Below, in pieces: positions 23,458-31,689 of a stretch of DNA of 35,949 nt; position 1 is the first letter of the stretch, and each line of letters opens with the position of its first letter. Source of the stretch: an uncultured Clostridia bacterium (GTDB lineage: Bacteria > Bacillota > Clostridia > UMGS1883); assembly GCA_947630525.1 (NCBI GenBank), contig CANRHW010000001.1, forward strand, positions 1-35,949. The letters are read 5' to 3'. The position numbers were made by a program, and so were the translations under genes. Under the pieces are notes generated by a model. The model was given only the letters and a program-made list of their open reading frames with translations, searched no databases and was not told the DNA's origin.

Positions 23458-26400
23458 TTAAAGTTCAAATATACTAACCTGGGCGCTCTCCGGCAGGCCG
23501 TCAAAACAGCCCATATCCCTAAGCATTTCGATGTGTTTTTCGCTTACGGACGTGCGCCTGCGGAAGTCGTCCACCGACAGGAAAGGCCCCTCTTCCCGGG
23601 CGTCGGCTATGCTCTGCGCGGCGGACAGCCCCATACCCGCAAGGCTGTTGAAAGCGGGCATTATCTTGCCGCCCACATTTTCGTACCTGGTAGGGTGAGC
23701 CTTGTATAGGTCGATTGGTGTAAACTCAAAGCCGCGGGCGTACATCTCGTTTACGATTTCGAGTATGGTATAAGTGGATTTTTCGGTGGCGGTGGGCTTT
23801 TCGATGGCCTTTATGTCCGCCATGGCCTGGCGGCACCGTTCCCGGCCCCGGGCCATTCTGTCATAGTCAAAGGTGTCGGCGAAAACGGTGAAATACGCCT
23901 GATAAAAGGCAAGAGGCTCATAGATTTTGTACCAGGCGGCCCTGTTCGCCATGGTTACGTAAGCAACGGCGTGGCCCTTGGGGAACATATACTTTATCTT
24001 GTTGCAGCTTTCAATGTACCACTGGGGCACGCCGTGTTCCCTCATTTCGTCCTCGTCGCCGGGTTTAAGCCGCTTGCCCTTGCGGACCTGCTCCATGATG
24101 GTGAAGGCGCGCTGGGGCTCCATCCCCTTGTGCATCAGGTAGATCATAATATCGTCGCGGCAGCAGATAACGTCCTCAAGAGTGTGACCCTCGTTGCGTA
24201 TCAGATTTTGGGCGTTGTTCGCCCACACGTCCGTCCCGTGAGACAGGCCCGAAATGCGCACCAAATCGCCGACCGTTTTCGGCTGTGAATCCACAAGCAT
24301 CTGGCGGACAAAGCCGGTGCCCATTTCCGGTATGGCAAAGGTGCCGGTCTCGCTGCCGATATCCTCCGGCGTTACGCCCAGCGCTTCGGTAGAGGTGAAA
24401 AGGCTGAGCACCTTTTCATCGGCAATGTTGATCTCCGTGGGCTCCACTCCCGTCAAGTCCCGAAGCAGTCTGAGCATGGTGGGGTCGTCCTTGCCGAGGA
24501 TATCCATTTTGAGCAGATTTTGCTCAATGCTGTGGTAGTCAAAGTGGGTGGTTATTATCCCGCAGTCGGTCTTGTTGGCCGGATACTGGACGGGCGTAAA
24601 TTCGTTTATATCATGGCCGTGCGGCAGGATAACCACGCCGCCGGGGTGCTGGCCCGTGGTGGTCTTTACGCCGGTTATCCCGTTTTTGAGCCGTTCAACC
24701 TCGGCGTTGTGGACATATTTATCTCTTTCCTCAAAATAGTGGAGCACATAGCCGTAGGCGGTCTTTTGGGCCACGGTGGAGACTGTGCCGGCCCGGTAAA
24801 CGTTGCCCTCGCCAAAGATCTCCTCCGTGTATTTATGGGCCTTGGGCTGGTACTCGCCTGAGAAGTTCAGGTCTATATCCGGCTGCTTGCCGCCGCCGAA
24901 GCCCAAAAAGGTCTCGAAAGGAATGTCAAATCCGTCCCTTACATAGGGCGTGCCGCACTCAGGGCAGACCTTTTCCGGCATATCGCAGCCCACGAAGTAC
25001 TCGCCGTTGAGGAAAAACTCGCTGCGCTTGCACTTTGGGCAGCGGTAGTGGGGCGGCAGGCCGTTGACCTCGGTTATGCCAAGGCAGAAAGCCAAAAAAG
25101 ATGAACCCACGCTGCCACGGCTGCCCACTATGTAACCGTCGTCGTTGGAGTGCTTCACCAGCATACGGGCGTAATTGTAGAGGTCGGCGTAGCCATGGCC
25201 GACAACGCTCTCTATCTCGTCCTTAAGCCGTTTGTCCAGCAGCTCCGGCAGAGGGTCGCCGTAGAGCTCCTTTGCCCTCTCATAGGCCAGCTTTGGCACT
25301 ATCTCCTCGCTGCCGTCGATTTTCGGCGGGTAGTTGCCCTTGGCGATAGGGGCTATATCCTCTATCATATCGGCTATTTTGTTGGTATTTTCCACAACCA
25401 GCTCATAGGCCCGGTCGCCAAAATAGGCGAACTCCTCCAGCATTTCGTCAGTGGTGCGGAAGTACAGCTCCGACTGAGTGTCGGCGTCCTTGTAGCCCTG
25501 ACTTGCCTGGAGTATTCGGCGGTAAACCTCGTCCCGCTTTTTCAGGAAATGCACGTCGCAGGTAGCCACGGTAAGCTTGCCCATCTCGTCGCCCAGACGG
25601 ACGATTTTTCGGTTAAGCTCCCGCAAGGCCTCGTCGTCGGGGACGATGCCCTCCCTCACCATATAGCGGTTGTTTGTCAGGGGCTGTATTTCAAAATAAT
25701 CGTAAAACGAACCTATTTCCCTTATTTCTTCCTCCGTGGCCCCGTCTCTCACGGCGCGGAACAGCTCGCCCGCCTCGCAGGCGCTGCCGATGACGAGCCC
25801 CTCCCGGTGGGCGGCCAGCACGTCCTTGGGTATAAGGGGCCGCTTGTAAAAGTATTGGGTATGCGATATGCTCACAAGCTGATACAGATTTCTCAGCCCG
25901 GTAAGGTTTTTGGCCAAAATGATTATATGGTAGCGCTTGGTGTCCTTGTGGTTGTATTTTTCCCCATCCCGGATAAGATAGCCCTCGCAGCCGTAGATGA
26001 CCTTCATACCCTCGGGCTTGGCGTGATAAATTTCCGGAAAGGACTGCACAACGCCGTGATCGGTCAGGGCAACGGCCTTATGCCCCCATTTGGCGGCCTG
26101 CTTTACATAGGCGGCGGCGTCCATGACCGAGTCCATGGCCGAGGATTTGCTGTGGGCGTGGAGCTCCACCCGCTTGACCGGGGCGGCGTCCATTATCTCG
26201 GGCATTTTGTCGGCCACTATATCGCGGGCGGTAATGGTCAGCTCCCGGCTATAGGTGTCGTACTCCACCCGGCCCCGAACGCTGACGCAGACGTAGGGCT
26301 TTTCCAGGCGGGCGTAAACGGCCTCGGCCTGCTTGCGTGGCACAAAGGCCTTGACGGTAATGCTGCCGGTATAATCGGTTATGTAAAAGGTGAGCAGGAA

Positions 26401-27120
26401 CTTGTCGCCCTTTTTCAGCTCCCTCATTTCCGCGCCGGGGGTCTTGCCCTTATCGTCGGCCTTGCCGAAGATATCGCCCCGCACCGTAGCGAACTGCACG
26501 TCGTTGTTAATCTCGGATATGGGCGTCAGCTCTTCCTCCGCGTTGAAGTCTTTGCCGAAAATAACCCGGTCATCGGACTTCTCCTCCGCCTTATGGGCGG
26601 GGGCTTTGTCGTAGATGGGCTCTAGCTTGCGCTCCACCTCCATCTCCTGTTCCAAAAAGGCCACGCTGAGCTTTACGCCCAGCCGCTTTTCCAACAGTCC
26701 GGCCATGTGGCGGCCGGCCATGTCGTTTTCAAGTATATCCTTGTTGCCGTGGCGCAGGGTGATATACAGCGTGCCGCCCCGGAGGGCATAAGTACTGTCG
26801 CAGAGTATGGCCCCCCACAGGGGGTTTGTGTCTCTGAGCTCCGACGCAAGCTGCCCGGCCATCTTGACTATGTCCTCTTCGGTGGGCTCGGGTATGTCGA
26901 ACACCGGCTCGATAGCAACCTGCGTCAGCTTGTAGGCCCTGCCTATGTCCTCGCCGTAGCTGTCAATATAGCCCTTGGGTATTATGCGGCTGAAAACCAC
27001 GTCGATTTTGGCGGTACGGTTCTCCTTATTTATCACCATATGGCGTATCACGCCGTCACGGACGCTTTCGTCTCCCTCCGCCGAGGGGAACACATCGCGC
27101 ATTATGTATGTTTTGTCCAT
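23458..27120 (-). CDS. polC: PolC-type DNA polymerase III alpha subunit without the exonuclease insert
   Basis: Replicative polymerase of 1220 residues; Gram-positive PolC is usually about 1430. Order: N-terminal domain (1-200), OB-fold (235-302, GDKFLLTFYITDYTGSITVKAF), PHP domain beginning ELHAHSKSSAMD (318), a zinc module (Cys694, 697, 719, 722), palm with the catalytic QPDIDLNF (about 746-753), and C-terminal helix-hairpin-helix regions including KGHAVAYVTMANRAAWYK. The DnaQ-like proofreading domain, normally inserted in PHP between the YGxE segment and the YHxxxL segment, is missing: YGCEGYLIRDGEKYNHKDTK runs directly into RYHIIILAKNLTGLRNLY at residues 376-413. The frame is intact. The gene lies 110 bases after ispG, with AGGGGAT before the ATG. 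Confidence 0.95.
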   Translation of the reverse strand: MDKTYIMRDVFPSAEGDESVRDGVIRHMVINKENRTAKIDVVFSRIIPKGYIDSYGEDIGRAYKLTQVAIEPVFDIPEPTEEDIVKMAGQLASELRDTNPLWGAILCDSTYALRGGTLYITLRHGNKDILENDMAGRHMAGLLEKRLGVKLSVAFLEQEMEVERKLEPIYDKAPAHKAEEKSDDRVIFGKDFNAEEELTPISEINNDVQFATVRGDIFGKADDKGKTPGAEMRELKKGDKFLLTFYITDYTGSITVKAFVPRKQAEAVYARLEKPYVCVSVRGRVEYDTYSRELTITARDIVADKMPEIMDAAPVKRVELHAHSKSSAMDSVMDAAAYVKQAAKWGHKAVALTDHGVVQSFPEIYHAKPEGMKVIYGCEGYLIRDGEKYNHKDTKRYHIIILAKNLTGLRNLYQLVSISHTQYFYKRPLIPKDVLAAHREGLVIGSACEAGELFRAVRDGATEEEIREIGSFYDYFEIQPLTNNRYMVREGIVPDDEALRELNRKIVRLGDEMGKLTVATCDVHFLKKRDEVYRRILQASQGYKDADTQSELYFRTTDEMLEEFAYFGDRAYELVVENTNKIADMIEDIAPIAKGNYPPKIDGSEEIVPKLAYERAKELYGDPLPELLDKRLKDEIESVVGHGYADLYNYARMLVKHSNDDGYIVGSRGSVGSSFLAFCLGITEVNGLPPHYRCPKCKRSEFFLNGEYFVGCDMPEKVCPECGTPYVRDGFDIPFETFLGFGGGKQPDIDLNFSGEYQPKAHKYTEEIFGEGNVYRAGTVSTVAQKTAYGYVLHYFEERDKYVHNAEVERLKNGITGVKTTTGQHPGGVVILPHGHDINEFTPVQYPANKTDCGIITTHFDYHSIEQNLLKMDILGKDDPTMLRLLRDLTGVEPTEINIADEKVLSLFTSTEALGVTPEDIGSETGTFAIPEMGTGFVRQMLVDSQPKTVGDLVRISGLSHGTDVWANNAQNLIRNEGHTLEDVICCRDDIMIYLMHKGMEPQRAFTIMEQVRKGKRLKPGDEDEMREHGVPQWYIESCNKIKYMFPKGHAVAYVTMANRAAWYKIYEPLAFYQAYFTVFADTFDYDRMARGRERCRQAMADIKAIEKPTATEKSTYTILEIVNEMYARGFEFTPIDLYKAHPTRYENVGGKIMPAFNSLAGMGLSAAQSIADAREEGPFLSVDDFRRRTSVSEKHIEMLRDMGCFDGLPESAQVSIFEL

Positions 27121-27184
27121 AGAGGAGCATCCCCTTTTTTAATCAGTAAAAATTTGCCGCTCCGCGACGCAATGTCAGTTCAAG

Positions 27185-27226
27185 TTTATTTCACGCTCCA
27201 ATACGTCGGCGAAGCGCTGAAATAAA
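27185..27226 (-). other. Imperfect hairpin between ispG and polC
   Basis: TTTATTTCA (27226-27218 on the minus strand) pairs with TGAAATAAA (27193-27185). After a bulged G the stem extends by CGCT/AGCG. It starts four bases after the ispG stop. No T-run follows, so a processing site or weak transcript brake is as likely as a terminator. Confidence 0.45.
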
Positions 27227-27230
27227 AGCC

Positions 27231-28289
27231 TCACATACTCTCTATCTCTTTGAAAAGCTCGTCCACGGCGGCGGCTATATCCACCTTGCGGAGTATCTCG
27301 CCCTTTTTAAAAAGCAGGGCCGAACCGCTGCCGCAGGCAAAGCCGATATCCGCTTCGCGGGCCTCGCCGGGGCCGTTGACCACGCAGCCCATTACGGCCA
27401 CGTGTATGTCCTTATCCACGCCCTCCAGCCGGGCCGAGACCTGATTAGCGATATCTATCATGTTTTTTACCTGGCAGCGGCCGCAGGTCGGGCAGGAGGT
27501 GAGCCGCGCGCCCCTGCGCAGGTCAAGGGCCTTTAAAAGCTCGATGCCCGCCCTTACCTCGCGAACCGGGTCGGCGGTCAGCGACACCCGGATGGTGTCG
27601 CCTATACCGTCAAGGAGCAGGGAGCCTATGCCGATGCTGCTCTTGATTATGCCGGTGTATTCGGTGCCTGCCTCGGTGACCCCCAGGTGCAGCGGATAAT
27701 CCGTAAGCCGGGCTATTCGCCGGTAGGCCTCCACCATCAGGGGAACGCTGCTGCTCTTTATGGAAATGCCTATATCGTGGAAATCGCAGTCCTCCAGCAG
27801 GGCGGCGTGGCGCAGAGCGCTCTCGCACAGGGCCTCGGCGGTGGGGTGGCCGTATTTTTCAAGCAGGTCCTTTTCCAGCGACCCGCCGTTGACCCCTATC
27901 CTTATGGGCACGTCCCTCTCCCCGGCGGCGTCGGCCACGGCGCGCACATTGTCCTTGCCGCCGATATTGCCGGGATTTATGCGTATCTTGTCGGCCCCGC
28001 TCTTAATGCACTCCAGAGCCAGCCTGTGGTCAAAATGTATGTCGGCCACAAGGGGGATATTTGTCCGCTCCTTAATGGCCCTGAAAGCCCTGGCCGCGTC
28101 CATGTCGAGCACGGCCAGCCGGGCAATATCGCAGCCGGCGGCGGCAAGGGCGTTTATCTGGCGCACCGTGGCGTCGACGTCACGGGTATCGGTAGTACAC
28201 ATGGACTGGACGCTGACCGGAGCGCCGCCGCCCACTAAAACTCCGCCCACGTTTATTTGGCGGGATGAGCGTCTTTCTGTTTCAGCCAT
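27231..28289 (-). CDS. ispG: 4-hydroxy-3-methylbut-2-enyl diphosphate synthase (IspG/GcpE)
   Basis: Iron-sulfur enzyme of the non-mevalonate isoprenoid pathway, converting MEcPP to HMBPP. It has 352 residues, the usual bacterial length. The N-terminal TIM barrel is recognisable by GGGAPVSVQSMCTTDTRD, IPLVADIHFDH, KIRINPGNIGG, IRIGVNGGSLEKDLL and HLGVTEAGTEYTGIIKSS. The C-terminal domain carries the 4Fe-4S cysteines in SCPTCGRC and MGCVVNGPGEAREADIG. AGGAGG precedes the ATG. It follows the pqqD-like gene by 15 bases and precedes polC, so it is probably co-transcribed with both. Confidence 0.97.
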   Translation of the reverse strand: MAETERRSSRQINVGGVLVGGGAPVSVQSMCTTDTRDVDATVRQINALAAAGCDIARLAVLDMDAARAFRAIKERTNIPLVADIHFDHRLALECIKSGADKIRINPGNIGGKDNVRAVADAAGERDVPIRIGVNGGSLEKDLLEKYGHPTAEALCESALRHAALLEDCDFHDIGISIKSSSVPLMVEAYRRIARLTDYPLHLGVTEAGTEYTGIIKSSIGIGSLLLDGIGDTIRVSLTADPVREVRAGIELLKALDLRRGARLTSCPTCGRCQVKNMIDIANQVSARLEGVDKDIHVAVMGCVVNGPGEAREADIGFACGSGSALLFKKGEILRKVDIAAAVDELFKEIESM

Positions 28290-28304
28290 AATTATCCTCC
28301 TGTT

Positions 28305-28574
28305 TTACCTTTCGGCTATGCCAAGCTCTTCCAGCTTGGCAACGTAGGTCTCGGCGGCCTCTCTGGCCCCGGCCTCGTCTATCTCGTATTCACCCATGAT
28401 GGCGGACACGAGCTCCTCCATAGTAATCTCGTTTTCAAGCTGCTTAAAAATAAAGGCGCCGGTATCGTTTACGGTGATAAGGCGGCTGAAGTTTACCGAC
28501 TGGCCGCCGCCCAGCTTTACGACTATATATGTGCCGCCCACCTTTCTCAGGCGGTATTTCCCGTTAAGCCTCAT
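28305..28574 (-). CDS. PqqD-like peptide-chaperone (RRE) domain protein
   Basis: Protein of 89 residues made of a single PqqD-type fold: beta strands MRLNGKYRLRKVGGTYIVVKLG, then NFSRLITVNDTGAFIFKQLENEITMEELVSAIMGEY and a final helix pair ending KLEELGI. In RiPP pathways such domains bind the leader peptide and present it to a radical SAM or other modifying enzyme. Neither a modifying enzyme nor an evident precursor gene is nearby, so it acts alone or with a distant partner. The start is set by AAGGAGG seven bases upstream; a longer frame has no ribosome site. It is the first gene of the ispG-polC unit. Confidence 0.85.
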   Translation of the reverse strand: MRLNGKYRLRKVGGTYIVVKLGGGQSVNFSRLITVNDTGAFIFKQLENEITMEELVSAIMGEYEIDEAGAREAAETYVAKLEELGIAER

Positions 28575-28606
28575 AAAATTTTCCTCCTTTTTGTGTATGC
28601 TACATA

Positions 28607-28635
28607 AGTATATCACATTCAAACCACAATATCAA
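28607..28635 (-). promoter_or_regulatory. Sigma-A promoter of the pqqD-like/ispG/polC unit
   Basis: TTGATA (28635-28630) and TATACT (28612-28607) with a 17-base spacer on the minus strand, 33 bases before the start codon. Confidence 0.75.
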
Positions 28636-28691
28636 GTATATGGTGTGAATTTTTTTGTACAGGTGAGACAAAAAACATCGTTCACAAATTA

Positions 28692-28737
28692 TTTACAAAT
28701 TTGTTTTAGAAATGTCTATAAAATAGTGTAAAATATT
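28692..28737 (+). promoter_or_regulatory. AT-rich promoter region of aroQ, exact hexamers uncertain
   Basis: Plus-strand candidates are TTTACA...TATAAA with a 19-base spacer and TTTAGA...TAAAAT with 18. Either would start transcription 30-50 bases before aroQ. The region is divergent from the pqqD-like promoter. Confidence 0.35.
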
Positions 28738-28767
28738 ATTGGAATAAATTACAAAGGAATGAGTCCA

Positions 28768-29220
28768 ATGAACGGGAAGATACTACTTATAAACGGTCCC
28801 AACATGAATATGCTTGGGATAAGACAGCCGGAAATATACGGCAGCGACAACCTTGAGACCATAGAGAAGCTGACGGTCGAACGGGCCGGGAGCCGCGGCT
28901 ATGAGTGCGAATGCTTCCAGTCCAACTATGAGGGAGCCATTATCGAAAAAATACATGAGGCCTATGGGAAATTTGACGGTATAGTGATAAATCCGGCGGC
29001 CTTTACCCATTACAGTTACGCCATTGCCGACGCGGTCAGCGCGGTTAGTCTGCCCGCGGTGGAGGTTCACATGTCGGACATACACAGCCGCGAGGACTTC
29101 CGCCACAACAGCGTTATCCTCCCCTACTGCATAGGTCAGGTCGCCGGCCTTGGCAAAGACAGCTACGCCGCGGGCGTGGATAAATTAGCCGATTATCTGG
29201 AGGGCAAGAGCCATGTATGA
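28768..29220 (+). CDS. aroQ: 3-dehydroquinate dehydratase, type II
   Basis: Third enzyme of the shikimate pathway, dodecameric type II form, 150 residues. Motifs: LLINGPNMNMLGIRQPEIYG with the catalytic Tyr and flexible-loop Arg, FQSNYEGAIIEKIHEA, INPAAFTHYSYAIADA, and EVHMSDIHSREDFRHNS with the catalytic His. The ATG at 28768 is preferred because AAAGGA lies nine bases before it; an ATG nine bases upstream would have no spacing to that site. The M24 homologue begins within its last codons. The order aroQ - M24 - efp is that of yqhS-yqhT-efp in Bacillus subtilis. Confidence 0.95.
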   Translation: MNGKILLINGPNMNMLGIRQPEIYGSDNLETIEKLTVERAGSRGYECECFQSNYEGAIIEKIHEAYGKFDGIVINPAAFTHYSYAIADAVSAVSLPAVEVHMSDIHSREDFRHNSVILPYCIGQVAGLGKDSYAAGVDKLADYLEGKSHV

Positions 29221-30283
29221 AGAACGAGCCGCCCGTCTGCTCACCGCCGTCAGCGCCAAGGGCGCGGACGCCTGCCTTGTGGCGTCGAAAGAAAACAGGG
29301 TCTTTCTCAGCGGCTTTACCGGCGAAACCGGGGCACTGCTCATCACGGAGCGCAATCTGACCCTGTTTGTGGAGCCCCGCTACGCTCTGCAGGCGGCAAT
29401 GGAGACCAAGGGCTTCAACATTGTCAGCACCGCCGGCGGACTGTATAACAGCATAAACGACACCGTCATAGCCGACGGGGTGAAAAGGATAATATACGAG
29501 GACAACTATTTTACCGTGAACCAGTTCCGTTCGCTGGAAAAGCACCTGCGCTACGAGGAGCTTATCCCGGCCGGGGACCTGATGCTGCGGCTCAGGGCCG
29601 TGAAGGATCCGGGCGAGGTCGGTATAATGACCGAAGCGGCCCGGATAACCGACGCGGGCGTCGCCAAGGTGGAACAGCTCCTAAAGGTGGGCGCGGCGGA
29701 AAAAGACCTTGTCATTCAGGCGGAAACGTACCTCCGCAGCCTTGACGCGGCGGGCTTCGCCTTCCCGCCGGTGATAGTGTCCGGCCCGCGGACGGCCATG
29801 CCCGCGGCGGTGCCTGCGGCAAAGGAAATCGCTTTCGGCGACATAGTTGTCGTAAATCTGGGCATAATATATAAAGGCTACTGCACCGATTGCAGCAGGA
29901 CATACTTCATCGGCAGCGCCGACGACGCGGCGCGGGATATGTTTGACGCGGTGCTCTGCGCCCGCAACGCCGTCCTTGGCGAAGCGCGCACCGGCGCGGG
30001 CTGTCAGACTGTGGACGCCAGAGCCAGGGCCGTGCTTGCCGAAAAGGGATACGGAGAAAATTATCTCCACTGCGTAGGCCACGGACTGGGCCTGTCTGAC
30101 AGGGAACTGCCAATTATGAACCTGCAAAGCACCGACACCCTGTGTACCAACATGACGGTCAGCATTGGGGCCGGAGCCTATAAAAGCGCCTTTGGCGGCA
30201 TCAGAATGACCGACACCGCCGTTGTCGCTCCCGAAGGAGCCGTTTGTCTGACGAAAGCCCCCTGCGAGCTGGCCGTACTGTAA
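29213..30283 (+). CDS. M24 (Xaa-Pro peptidase, YqhT/PepP type) homologue lacking most metal ligands
   Basis: Protein of 356 residues with the creatinase-like N-terminal domain (ACLVASKENRVFLSGFTGETGALLI) and a pita-bread C-terminal domain. Active relatives bind two metals through Asp, Asp, His, Glu, Glu. Here the first Asp is Asn215 (VVVNLG), Asp226 is kept (GYCTDCSRT), His290 is kept (GHGLG), the TIEPG Glu is Gly319 (SIGAG), and the last Glu is Thr333 (IRMTDT). The usual LPHG histidine is also lost (MPAAVP). The frame is intact and the gene is in the conserved aroQ-efp position, overlapping aroQ by eight bases. It is probably not a peptidase; a binding or structural role is possible. Confidence 0.88.
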   Translation: MYEERAARLLTAVSAKGADACLVASKENRVFLSGFTGETGALLITERNLTLFVEPRYALQAAMETKGFNIVSTAGGLYNSINDTVIADGVKRIIYEDNYFTVNQFRSLEKHLRYEELIPAGDLMLRLRAVKDPGEVGIMTEAARITDAGVAKVEQLLKVGAAEKDLVIQAETYLRSLDAAGFAFPPVIVSGPRTAMPAAVPAAKEIAFGDIVVVNLGIIYKGYCTDCSRTYFIGSADDAARDMFDAVLCARNAVLGEARTGAGCQTVDARARAVLAEKGYGENYLHCVGHGLGLSDRELPIMNLQSTDTLCTNMTVSIGAGAYKSAFGGIRMTDTAVVAPEGAVCLTKAPCELAVL

Positions 30284-30311
30284 AAAAAATCCAACTATTT
30301 TAAAAAAAGGC

Positions 30312-30340
30312 TTGATTATTTTCCTTGTTTGTAGTATTAT
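30312..30340 (+). promoter_or_regulatory. Sigma-A promoter of efp
   Basis: TTGATT (30312-30317) and TATTAT (30335-30340) with a 17-base spacer, 38 bases before the efp start codon. Confidence 0.75.
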
Positions 30341-30378
30341 ATGTATGATATCAACAAAACACGAAAGGAAGATACAAC

Positions 30379-30936
30379 ATGATTTCCGCAGGTGAATTTA
30401 GAAACGGCGTGACCTTTGAGCTCGACGGCAACGTTTATCAAGTCATCGAGTTCCAGCACGTTAAGCCCGGCAAAGGCGCGGCCTTTGTAAGGACAAAGAT
30501 AAGAAACGTTATTTCCGGCGGCGTGGTTGAAAGGACTTTCAGCCCTACCGACAAAATGCCCAAGGCGCACATCGAGCGCAAAGATATGGAGTACCTTTAC
30601 AACGACGGTGATCTTTACTACTTTATGGACCCCGAGACCTATGAGCAGATACCCATAGGCACAGACAAGCTGGGCGACGCCCTTAAGTTTGTTAAGGAAA
30701 ATATGCAGGTAAAAATACTGTCCTTTAAGGGCAATATATTCGGCGTTGAGCCGCCAAACTTTGTGGAGCTCACCGTTACCGACACCGAACCCGGCTTTGC
30801 GGGCAACACCGCCCAGGGCGCCACTAAACCCGCCACTCTCGAAACCGGTGCTCAGGTACAGGTTCCCCTGTTCATCAACCAGGGCGAGGTTATCCGCGTG
30901 GATACCCGCACCGGCGAGTATATGTCCAGGGCATAA
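30379..30936 (+). CDS. efp: Elongation factor P
   Basis: Ribosome-binding factor that relieves stalling at polyproline stretches. It has 185 residues with three beta-barrel domains. MISAGEFRNGVTFELDG opens domain I, the tip loop HVKPGKGAAFVR contains the Lys32-equivalent that is modified in some bacteria, and domain III ends QVPLFINQGEVIRVDTRTGEYMSRA, close to the family consensus. AAAGGAAG lies before the ATG, which is expressed from its own promoter behind the M24 homologue. Confidence 0.98.
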   Translation: MISAGEFRNGVTFELDGNVYQVIEFQHVKPGKGAAFVRTKIRNVISGGVVERTFSPTDKMPKAHIERKDMEYLYNDGDLYYFMDPETYEQIPIGTDKLGDALKFVKENMQVKILSFKGNIFGVEPPNFVELTVTDTEPGFAGNTAQGATKPATLETGAQVQVPLFINQGEVIRVDTRTGEYMSRA

Positions 30937-30977
30937 AATTTGACAATTAATTTATTTCATTATAAGGAGGCAGCGAT

Positions 30978-31415
30978 ATGAGCTACTTAACCGAAAAAGC
31001 GGCATACCTCAAAGGTCTGCTCGAAGGTTCAGACCTTGACACCACCACTAAGGAGGGCAAGCTCATCAGTTCGGTGATCGAGCTTTTAGGCGAGATCACG
31101 GACGAAATGGAAGGCTACAACGACGAGCTTGACGAGCTTCACGGACAGGTGGACGAAGTTGACCAGGCTTTGGCCGATGTGGAGGACGAAGTCTACGGCG
31201 AATGTGATGACGACGAGGACGAGGAGGATGACGACTGGGATTTCGACGACGATGACGAGCTGGCGGTCGAGTGTCCTCACTGCGGCGACACTATCTATCT
31301 TGACGCGTCTCTTTTGGAGGATTGCGAAAGCTCCATCACCTGCCCTAACTGCAAGGAAGAGATAGAAATAGAATTTACCGACGACTGCGATTGCGGTTGC
31401 CACGAGCACGAGTAA
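30978..31415 (+). CDS. Acidic zinc-ribbon protein of the CD1247 N-terminal-domain type
   Basis: Protein of 145 residues found widely in clostridia but of unknown function. The N-terminal 75 residues are helical and probably coiled (SYLTEKAAYLKGLLEGSDLDTTTKEGKLISSVIELLGEI...ELDELHGQVDEVDQAL). A strongly acidic Asp/Glu run follows at about 77-95. The C-terminus carries a zinc ribbon with CPHC and CPNC pairs and a final CDCGCHEHE tail. AAGGAGG precedes the ATG, 41 bases after efp, so it is likely co-transcribed. The family name is from memory of annotated clostridial homologues. DNA, RNA or ribosome contact is possible, but nothing shows which. Confidence 0.8.
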   Translation: MSYLTEKAAYLKGLLEGSDLDTTTKEGKLISSVIELLGEITDEMEGYNDELDELHGQVDEVDQALADVEDEVYGECDDDEDEEDDDWDFDDDDELAVECPHCGDTIYLDASLLEDCESSITCPNCKEEIEIEFTDDCDCGCHEHE

Positions 31416-31429
31416 AATTGAACATCAAA

Positions 31430-31460
31430 ATTATGCCCCCGGCAAAGCCGGGGGCATAAT
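31430..31460 (+). terminator. Strong hairpin terminator after the zinc-ribbon gene
   Basis: Two perfect 14-base arms, ATTATGCCCCCGGC and its complement, with a three-base AAA loop, 15 bases after the stop codon. The tail is TTATAA rather than a long T-run, so termination may be partial. Confidence 0.75.
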
Positions 31461-31551
31461 TTATAAGGCTTTAGTCAGTATAAAGGGCCGTAAAAAACTC
31501 ACTATGTAATCTGGAGGCACTGGGGCTGTCCAAAAAAATCGCGCAGAACAA

Positions 31552-31630
31552 ACGAAAATCAGCTCGCGCAGGCGAAGCCGAGCAAGCACTCCCGACGGCG
31601 TACACAGGTACGCCGAGTGGTGATTTTCGT
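31552..31630. repeat. Nested inverted repeat in the intergenic region, possible mobile-element remnant
   Basis: Outer arms ACGAAAATCA (31552-31561) and TGATTTTCGT (31621-31630) enclose an apical hairpin GGCGTAC/GTACGCC (31597-31603 with 31608-31614) flanked by ACTC/GAGT. The flank GGGGCTGTCC followed by a run of A (31522-31538) resembles the ends of some insertion sequences, but no transposase or matching far end is present. The short open frame across it is not counted as a gene. Confidence 0.45.
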
Positions 31631-31661
31631 TCGTAGTTCAAGGGCATAAAATAAAAAGAAA

Positions 31662-31689
31662 AACCGTCTTTTTTTGTAAAAAGACGGTT
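31662..31689 (-). terminator. Rho-independent terminator of the secreted modular protein gene
   Basis: Perfect 12-base arms AACCGTCTTTTT and AAAAAGACGGTT with a four-base loop. On the minus strand it is followed by TTTCTTTTTATTTTAT. It lies about 225 bases after the stop codon of the long gene. Confidence 0.8.

Noticed and set aside
23410..23709. A 98-codon plus-strand frame at the 3' end of polC
   Set aside because: It overlaps the polC C-terminal coding region in antisense and has no motif or ribosome site.
25150..26625. A 491-codon plus-strand open frame opposite polC
   Set aside because: Antisense of conserved PolC domains, a by-product of codon bias in this GC-rich coding DNA.
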